Shown in pieces: positions 7,638 to 12,222 of a DNA stretch of 12,222 nucleotides. The notes beneath the pieces are model-generated. The model searched no databases. It was not told where the DNA came from and worked only from the letters and a program-made list of their open reading frames with translations. Position 1 is the stretch's first letter; the number at the start of each line of letters is the position of its first letter. Position numbers and translations under genes: made by a program. The stretch is taken from assembly GCA_031550455.1 (NCBI GenBank), contig JAVBOQ010000283.1:1-12222 (forward strand). Direction: 5' to 3'. This DNA is from Avichristensenella sp031550455. Its GTDB lineage: Bacteria > Bacillota > Clostridia > Christensenellales > Aristaeellaceae.

Positions 7638-9178
7638 CGCGGCATCCCTCCTTCCACGGCGACGGAGGCAGCGATCCTCGCGGCGCGCACGTTCGAGTAG
7701 CGGACAACAAAACCGGCGTCGATCAGTTTTTGGGTTTGCTCGCGGATGTTTTGCGGGTCGTCCTGTGTCCCGATGACCGACGCGACCCAAAGCACCGCGC
7801 GGCCCTCCTTCGCCAGCGATTCCACGGCGCGTTTGTGCGCCGAAAGCAGCACGCCCGCCGGGTCCCTGTGCGACCCGTGGCCGAGTTCCACGTCGACGAG
7901 CATCACAGCGGTCTGTGGGTCGAGCGCTTCGCGGACGATCCGGTCACTCCGAAGCGCGGGCTCGATCATCGGGTGCGGCTTGCCGAGCGTGAAGTAGTCG
8001 TCACCCATGTCCAGCAGCGTATGGCCCTGGCTTTTTTCAAGGTTGTCGAGCTTTTCATTTTCCGCCAGCGGGATGTTTGAGTGAATCGGCACGCCGAGCC
8101 TGCGCAGCGTGATCATCGCCTCATCGCAGAGCGTCCCGCCGCCGAACACGCCGCGCAGGTACTTCTGCGACGGCTTCCGAACCGCCAAAAACGCCTCCAC
8201 GGCCGCCGCCGCGTCTCCCGGTTCGGAAAGCGGCAGCGCGCTTCCCTTCGACCGCTCGACCGCGCGCCGCGCCGTTTCCTCAATGTCAAAACACTGTGTC
8301 ACGCCCTCCGGCAGCCCGTCGATCTGCGCCGCGCCGAACAAGCACAGCACAACCGGCTTCCCGAGCCGACCCGCGGCTTCGAAGATTTTTTCGGCGACCG
8401 CCTTTGCCGGAGGCTTTGAGACGATCACGACGACGCGCGTGCTTTTGTCTTCGCGCAGCGCGGAAAGCCCGGCCAGCATCATCGCGCCGCCGACCTCTGT
8501 TTTCAGGTCGCGGCCGCCGGTGCCGATCGCTTGCGTAATGCCGCCGCCGAACGCGTCGATCAGCGTCGTGACATGCTGCAGCCCGGTTCCGGAAGCGCCG
8601 ACGACGCCGATGTCGCCGCGCCGCACGCGGTTCGCGAATCCGAGCGGCGCGCCGTTGATGATCGCCGTGCCGCAGTCCGGCCCCATCATCAGCAGGCCGC
8701 GCGCGCAGGCGAGCTTTTTTAACGCGATTTCCTGTTCGATCGAAACATTGTCGGAGAACAGGAACACGTGCATGTCGTTGTCGAGCGCGCGTTTCGCCTC
8801 GCGCGCCGCGTGCGCGCCGGGCACGGAGATCAGCGCGAGGTTATAGCCGTCCCGAAGCGCCGCGACCTGCCCGATCGTCTCGAATGTTTGCGCGGCGGAC
8901 TCCGTTTTCTTCGCCTTCGCGAAGAGCGCGGCTTCCGCGGCCGCGAACGCGTCGTCGAGCGCGGCCTCGCTTTCCGCGGCTACGCCGATGATCAGATCGT
9001 TCGGCCCGGCCTGCGGCGCTTCGACGCCCATGTTTTTGAGCAGCGCAAGGTTCAGCGCGGTGCCCATGCCGACCATTGCGGACAGGACACCCGGCGTGTC
9101 CTCGACGGTTGCGGAAACGCGCATCAGCGTCACGGAATCAAAATACAGGTTGCCTTTGACGACAGTCCGTTGTACCAC
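7634..9178 (-). CDS. fdrA: FdrA family protein (acyl-CoA synthetase-like carbamoyltransferase subunit)
   Basis: The 514-aa protein has the FdrA layout, a succinyl-CoA-ligase-like fold. Visible blocks are MGPDCGTAIINGAPLGFAN at 165-183, the nucleotide/CoA-binding-like GVVGASGTGLQHV at 191-203, GTGGRDL at 219-225, GGGTLCDEA at 346-354 and DVELGHGSHRDPAG at 429-442. E. coli FdrA is about 555 aa. FdrA acts with DUF1116 and DUF2877 proteins in oxamate carbamoyl transfer in E. coli; no DUF2877 protein is in this window. The GTG at 9178 is chosen because GGAGGTG lies 5 nt upstream and the protein then begins at the family-typical (M)VQRTVVKGNLY. Upstream in-frame starts would run through the hairpin and the zinc-ribbon gene. 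It is coupled to DUF1116 by a 4-nt overlap. Confidence 0.93.
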   Translation of the reverse strand: MVQRTVVKGNLYFDSVTLMRVSATVEDTPGVLSAMVGMGTALNLALLKNMGVEAPQAGPNDLIIGVAAESEAALDDAFAAAEAALFAKAKKTESAAQTFETIGQVAALRDGYNLALISVPGAHAAREAKRALDNDMHVFLFSDNVSIEQEIALKKLACARGLLMMGPDCGTAIINGAPLGFANRVRRGDIGVVGASGTGLQHVTTLIDAFGGGITQAIGTGGRDLKTEVGGAMMLAGLSALREDKSTRVVVIVSKPPAKAVAEKIFEAAGRLGKPVVLCLFGAAQIDGLPEGVTQCFDIEETARRAVERSKGSALPLSEPGDAAAAVEAFLAVRKPSQKYLRGVFGGGTLCDEAMITLRRLGVPIHSNIPLAENEKLDNLEKSQGHTLLDMGDDYFTLGKPHPMIEPALRSDRIVREALDPQTAVMLVDVELGHGSHRDPAGVLLSAHKRAVESLAKEGRAVLWVASVIGTQDDPQNIREQTQKLIDAGFVVRYSNVRAARIAASVAVEGGMPR

Positions 9179-9183
9179 CGTTT

Positions 9184-9230
9184 CACCTCCCGAAAAGCGA
9201 ATCGGGAATGCCGCATGGCATTCCCGATTC
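9184..9230 (-). promoter_or_regulatory. fdrA leader: ribosome site plus 14-bp hairpin
   Basis: A perfect 14-bp inverted repeat (9199-9212 with 9217-9230, 4-nt loop) lies between the zinc-ribbon stop and fdrA. On the minus strand it is followed by GCTTTTC and then by the fdrA ribosome site GGAGGTG at 9184-9190. The T-tract is short, so it could be a weak terminator, an attenuator or an mRNA processing site. A second pairing, TCCCGA (9202-9207) with TCGGGA (9188-9193), uses one arm of the hairpin and covers part of the ribosome site, so the two folds exclude each other. Confidence 0.7.
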
Positions 9231-9239
9231 ATCGCGCCG

Positions 9240-9578
9240 TCAAGCCGCAAGCGGTTTGAACACGAATCCGTAGAAGTCCTTCCCGACGCCCTCCTTGACG
9301 ACCTGCACCGTCGACGTGACACGCATGCCGATCGAAGGCTCGTCGCAGTCGATCTGACCGGACACCCGAAGGCCGTTCTCAAACTGCGCGATGCAGAAGC
9401 ACAGGTAGGGTTTCATGTAGCCTTCCGGCAGGTTGAACACCTTTGTCCAGGTCAGCACCGTCGCCTCGCCGCCGAGCGGCACCTCGGTGAACTGCCGGCA
9501 GCCGCACGCCTTGCAGACGAAGTGCTTCGGGTGATGCAGCTTGCCGCACTGGTCGCATCGGTACGCGTACATTTCCAT
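9240..9578 (-). CDS. DUF35 zinc-ribbon/OB-fold protein, partner of the thiolase-like enzyme
   Basis: The 112-aa protein has an N-terminal zinc ribbon with Cys8, Cys11, Cys22 and Cys25 (CDQC and CKAC), followed by a b-rich OB-fold domain from about residue 33 to 105 with a GQIDC segment near 74-78. This is the DUF35 architecture. Such proteins bind thiolase-superfamily enzymes: BbsA with BbsB in anaerobic toluene breakdown, the ChsH2 DUF35 domain with the aldolase Ltp2 in steroid breakdown, and archaeal thiolase/HMG-CoA synthase complexes. Here it directly follows the thiolase gene: the thiolase stop TAA abuts this ATG, and AAAGGAGG lies 8 nt upstream inside the thiolase gene. It probably shapes the acyl-CoA channel or stabilises the complex rather than catalysing a reaction itself. 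Confidence 0.93.
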   Translation of the reverse strand: MEMYAYRCDQCGKLHHPKHFVCKACGCRQFTEVPLGGEATVLTWTKVFNLPEGYMKPYLCFCIAQFENGLRVSGQIDCDEPSIGMRVTSTVQVVKEGVGKDFYGFVFKPLAA

Positions 9579-10775
9579 TTACTTCGCCTCCTTTGTCGTG
9601 ACGATCGTCGTGACGACGTTGTTGCCGAACCCGCCGAAGTTGACGGCCAGGCCGGTCTTCGCGCCCTCGACCTGCCGCCCGTTCGCCTCGCCGCGCAATT
9701 GGCGCACCAGTTCGACGATCTGCGATACGCCGGTCGCGCCAAGCGGGTGGCCTTTGGCCTTCAGTCCGCCCGATGTGTTGATAGGTTTTTCGCCGCCGAC
9801 GCGCGTTTTCCCTTCACGCGCGGCGATATGACCCGTTCCTTTCGGAAAAAAGCCCACTTCTTCGCTTTCGCACACTTCAAGAATCTGAAACGCGTCGTGC
9901 AACTCGGCGACGTCGATATCGGAAGGCCCCATGCCGGCCATTTTGTAGGCGATCTCCGCGCTTCTTCGCACGGCGAACAGATCGGTCGGATCCTCACGCT
10001 CCGCGACGGTGTGCGTGTCGGTCGCCTGGCCGATGCCCGCGATGCGCACAGGCTTTTTCGGGAACCTGTCCGCGACGTCCATGCCGCAAATCACCAGCGC
10101 AGCCGCGCCGTCCGACATCGGGCAGGTGTGGTAGACGCGGATCGGATCCGCGACGTACGGGTTGATGACGTTCGCGTCCTCGTCCTCGGAGATCGCGTAC
10201 AGGTCCGGCACCAGCCGGATGTGCGCGCAAGGGTTGTGCATCGCGTTTTCGTGGTTCTTGACCGCGACGATGCTCAGATCCTTTTCGGTCAGGCCCGTCT
10301 GTTCCATTTTTAGCCGCGTGAACATCCCGGCGAACGACGGCAGCGTCAGGCCGTACGGATATTCCGCCTCCGGATGCGACATCGTCGCGACAAAGTCGGT
10401 GCTCTCCCAGCCGGAGACGATGCGCATCAGCTCCGCGCCGATGACCAGCGTCACGTCGCACATGCCGGACGCGATCGCCATCGTCGCGAGCTTGACCGCG
10501 GACGCGCCGGAAGCGGGGCCGTTCTCGACCGTTTCCGCCATCGCGGGGCGAATGTTCAGCGCGTCGACGATCGCCGAGGCGACGCCCGAGATGCGGTTGA
10601 TCGTGCCGGAACCCATCGACGCCAGGAACAACTGATCGATGCCGTGGCCTTCGCCTGTCTTGATTCCGGCGTCGTCCAGCGCCTCGACGGCGGCCGCGCA
10701 CGCCTGCTCGATGAACGAGCCGTTCCACCGGCCGAACTTTGTGTGGCCGACGCCCACAATGCCAACCTGACGCAT
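9579..10775 (-). CDS. Thiolase-superfamily protein (SCP-x type) lacking the nucleophilic cysteine
   Basis: The 398-aa protein has the SCP-x thiolase layout: N-terminal VGIVGVGHTKFG, ENGPASGASAV at 84-94, VKNHENAMHNP at 172-182, ELHDAF with His293 at 291-296, NTSGGLKAKGHPLGATG with His343 at 333-349, and C-terminal VNFGGFGNN. Thiolases condense or cleave acyl-CoAs with a Cys in a CxSG motif. Here that site reads PASG, with Pro87 (codon CCC at 10515-10517) in place of Cys, while both His motifs remain. A normal Claisen thiolase reaction is therefore doubtful. Cys-less relatives that pair with DUF35 include the retro-aldolase Ltp2. The ATG at 10775 lies 6 nt after AGGAGG; an ATG at 10781 abuts that site and is less likely. 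The DUF35 gene follows without a gap. Confidence 0.9.
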   Translation of the reverse strand: MRQVGIVGVGHTKFGRWNGSFIEQACAAAVEALDDAGIKTGEGHGIDQLFLASMGSGTINRISGVASAIVDALNIRPAMAETVENGPASGASAVKLATMAIASGMCDVTLVIGAELMRIVSGWESTDFVATMSHPEAEYPYGLTLPSFAGMFTRLKMEQTGLTEKDLSIVAVKNHENAMHNPCAHIRLVPDLYAISEDEDANVINPYVADPIRVYHTCPMSDGAAALVICGMDVADRFPKKPVRIAGIGQATDTHTVAEREDPTDLFAVRRSAEIAYKMAGMGPSDIDVAELHDAFQILEVCESEEVGFFPKGTGHIAAREGKTRVGGEKPINTSGGLKAKGHPLGATGVSQIVELVRQLRGEANGRQVEGAKTGLAVNFGGFGNNVVTTIVTTKEAK

Positions 10776-10777
10776 GC

Positions 10778-11470
10778 TCATCCTCCTTTCGCGCCGCGTT
10801 TCCACCCGGGCAACTGGTTGTAGGTTTCCGGCAGAACCGGGTGCAGCGCGGTCTCCATCAGAGCGTCCGGCACAGGTCTTCTGCCGGTGCACTTGGACGC
10901 CTTGTGCTTCTCCCACAGCGCGCGCGTCAGCACATAGGTCGGCACGCCGCCGAGCTCATGCCACGTTTCGGGCCTTGACACCAGCTCGTACTCGATCATC
11001 CAGCGCTTGAACCCGTTGGGCGATTCCGCGACGATCAGCACCTCGTCCTGCTTGAGGTAATCAAAGTGGTACTCCATCTTCGCGGCGAAAAGCTGCGCGC
11101 CAATGCGCAGGCCCTGGCGGAGCGTGATCGTGTGATAGCTCATGCCGAGCTTCCCGTCCACCGAACGCCCGTTGACGATGCCGACGATTTCGCCGTTGAT
11201 CGTGCCGAGAAAGATATACTCGTCCTTGACGCGGTGTACCTGATAGCCGAGCATTTCGGCGTACATCCGCGACGCGACGATGTCGTAGAAGTCTTTCGGG
11301 ACGGCCATCAGGGGCTTCACCGCTTCCAGCGCGACCGGTACCTCGTCGCGCCCGATTTGCCGGACGACCATCTTCTCGCCGGTCGCCAGCGTGATGTACT
11401 TGGCCGGATACGGCGGAAAATCGCTTTCCGGCGGTCTGAGCTGCAGCTCCATCTTGTCGATCAGCGCCAT
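10778..11470 (-). CDS. GNAT-like protein of unknown substrate, first gene of the operon
   Basis: The 230-aa protein has an acetyltransferase-like core. Strands EYIFLGTINGEIVGIVNGRS (84-103) and LGMSYHTITLR (108-118) lead into RQGLRIGAQLFAAKMEY (118-134), which resembles the acetyl-CoA-binding turn and helix of GNAT proteins. LIVAESPNGFKRWMIEYEL (145-163) follows, matching the usual b-strand and Asn-containing segment. The assignment is from pattern, not a clear family match. The C-terminal tail (about 185-230) is rich in Lys, Pro and Gly and unassigned. The ATG at 11470 has GGAGGG 9 nt upstream. Its TGA stop overlaps an ATG just before the thiolase start, so it is coupled to that gene. It may acylate a pathway intermediate or act as a CoA-binding helper; neither is shown. 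Confidence 0.75.
   Translation of the reverse strand: MALIDKMELQLRPPESDFPPYPAKYITLATGEKMVVRQIGRDEVPVALEAVKPLMAVPKDFYDIVASRMYAEMLGYQVHRVKDEYIFLGTINGEIVGIVNGRSVDGKLGMSYHTITLRQGLRIGAQLFAAKMEYHFDYLKQDEVLIVAESPNGFKRWMIEYELVSRPETWHELGGVPTYVLTRALWEKHKASKCTGRRPVPDALMETALHPVLPETYNQLPGWKRGAKGG
10782..10787 (-). promoter_or_regulatory. Ribosome binding site deciding the thiolase start
   Basis: AGGAGG on the minus strand. It touches the ATG at 10781 directly but is 6 nt from the ATG at 10775, so 10775 is the more likely start. Confidence 0.6.
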
Positions 11471-11492
11471 CCAATCTCGCCCTCCTTCGCTT

Positions 11493-11526
11493 GGTATATA
11501 CCGGGATTCTGTACAATAAGTATACA
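11493..11526 (-). promoter_or_regulatory. Candidate operon promoter -10 and dyads
   Basis: On the minus strand TATACT (11519-11524) matches the -10 consensus at five of six bases and would start transcription near 11512, about 42 nt before the GNAT-like start. No good -35 lies 16-18 nt upstream, which would suit a promoter that needs an activator. Two dyads overlap or follow it: an imperfect 17-nt one at 11510-11526 (TGTACAAT/AGTATACA, six of eight pairs) and the perfect GGTATATACC at 11493-11502. They are possible operator sites for the divergent CdaR-type regulator. This is inference. Confidence 0.4.
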
Positions 11527-11547
11527 GCGTTTTCGTGAATTTTAGTA

Positions 11548-11576
11548 TTGTGAGATGATCTAGAAAGGCGTACAAT
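11548..11576 (+). promoter_or_regulatory. Promoter of the CdaR-type regulator
   Basis: TTGTGA (11548-11553), a 17-nt spacer and TACAAT (11571-11576) form a good sigma-70/sigma-A-type promoter facing the regulator. The leader to the ATG is about 84 nt. It contains TTTGTG-N6-CACAAA at 11590-11607, a symmetric site that could bind a regulator. Confidence 0.55.
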
Positions 11577-11666
11577 CCAAAGTGCGGTTTTTGTGACGCG
11601 GCACAAACATACAGACGCTTTCCGTTGTTTTCTCTCAAAACTCAATCCGGAAACGGAGGTTTTCGT

Positions 11667-12222
11667 ATGCAGATCACAAACGAGATCGCCGGATCGTTCA
11701 TCGACAGGCTGGCCGCGTTCGGGTTCCACAACGTCAACATCATGGACCGTGCCGGCGTCATCATCGCGAGCCACGACAAGGCCCGCCTGGGCCTTGTGCA
11801 CGAAGGGTCGCTGGACGTGATGCGGGACATGCGGGATCATGTCTACCAGCCGAACGACGAGATGCCGGGCGGCACCCGGCCCGGCGTGACGATTCCGATC
11901 GTGTTTCACGGCGGCTGCGTCGGCGCGGTCGGCGTCACCGGCGCGCCGGACGCAGTCTACCAGAGCGCGCAGATCATCCGCCTGACGGTCGAGAGCCTGT
12001 TAGAACAGCAGGACCTGCACCGCAAGCTCCAATACAAAAGAAAACTGATGGAAAACTGGGTGATGGCGCTCGTCGAGGGCGACGCGGACGGACTTCGTGA
12101 AATCGAGAACTCGCGCGAGCTGCTCGGCATCGACCCGGAGAGCCTGTGCTGCGTCGCGGTCGCGGCGATCTTTGACACGCGCACGTCCGCGCCGCTGCAG
12201 TATCACGACTACCTGGAGCATG
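11667..12222 (+). CDS. CdaR/PucR-type transcriptional regulator with sugar-diacid recognition domain (5' part only)
   Basis: An open frame of 185 codons runs off the right edge without a stop. Residues 1 to about 135 match the putative sugar diacid recognition domain of E. coli CdaR: FHNVNIMDRAGVIIASHDKARLG-type start, LVHEGSL, then VTIPIVFHGGCVGAVGVTG, and a LTVESLLEQQ helix. A following segment (KRKLMENWVMALVEG, then LLGIDPE) begins the linker and GGDEF-like region seen in such proteins; the helix-turn-helix would lie beyond the edge. GGAGG is 8 nt upstream of the ATG. Family members sense small carboxylates such as glycerate and usually activate catabolic genes. Its divergent position suggests it controls the operon at 92-11470, sensing a pathway acid. 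Confidence 0.9.
   Translation, partial: MQITNEIAGSFIDRLAAFGFHNVNIMDRAGVIIASHDKARLGLVHEGSLDVMRDMRDHVYQPNDEMPGGTRPGVTIPIVFHGGCVGAVGVTGAPDAVYQSAQIIRLTVESLLEQQDLHRKLQYKRKLMENWVMALVEGDADGLREIENSRELLGIDPESLCCVAVAAIFDTRTSAPLQYHDYLEH

Noticed and set aside
11471..11666. Purine or other riboswitch upstream of the operon
   Set aside because: The predicted operon leader is only about 42 nt and contains no recognisable aptamer core.
11061..11909. Minus-strand open frame crossing the divergent promoter region
   Set aside because: It is out of frame with the GNAT-like gene, runs antisense through the CdaR-type gene and its promoter, and lacks any recognisable domain.

Overview
The window reads as chromosomal DNA from a GC-rich anaerobe, most likely a clostridial Bacillota. 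The reasons are near-universal AGGAGG-type ribosome sites, frequent GTG starts, tightly overlapping genes, arrays of GC-rich intergenic hairpins, and gene families common in anaerobic heterocycle and purine degraders. The lineage is an inference; no RNA gene or phylogenetic marker is present.

Layout. Ten genes run right to left on the minus strand, from 11470 down to 92, and end at a hairpin terminator at 42-78. They appear to form one long operon or two to three sub-operons. In transcription order they encode: a GNAT-like protein; a thiolase-fold enzyme; its DUF35 zinc-ribbon/OB partner; FdrA; a DUF1116 (YlbE-like) protein; a cyclase-family metal hydrolase; the FAD, [2Fe-2S] and molybdopterin subunits of a molybdenum hydroxylase; and an NCS2 (uracil/xanthine-type) permease. 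A CdaR-type regulator starts at 11667 on the plus strand, diverges from the operon, and is cut by the window edge. The 11471-11666 gap holds a good plus-strand promoter and a weaker minus-strand one.

How the genes may work together (inference). The permease imports an oxo-N-heterocycle. The molybdenum hydroxylase oxidises its ring. The cyclase-family hydrolase opens a cyclic amide. FdrA and DUF1116, relatives of the E. coli oxamate carbamoyltransferase subunits, handle a carbamoylated product so that carbamoyl phosphate can be recovered. The thiolase/DUF35 pair acts on an acyl-CoA carbon skeleton. The full set matches no pathway I can name. Three details make it unusual: the thiolase-like protein has Pro where the nucleophilic Cys should be; the molybdenum subunit has Ser where xanthine dehydrogenases carry the purine-binding Glu; and the FdrA module lacks its usual DUF2877 and carbamate kinase partners inside the window.

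Non-coding structure. Two related hairpin repeats in opposite orientation bracket the cyclase gene (5140-5275 and 6142-6217). A perfect 14-bp hairpin precedes fdrA and competes with a second fold that would hide the fdrA ribosome site.
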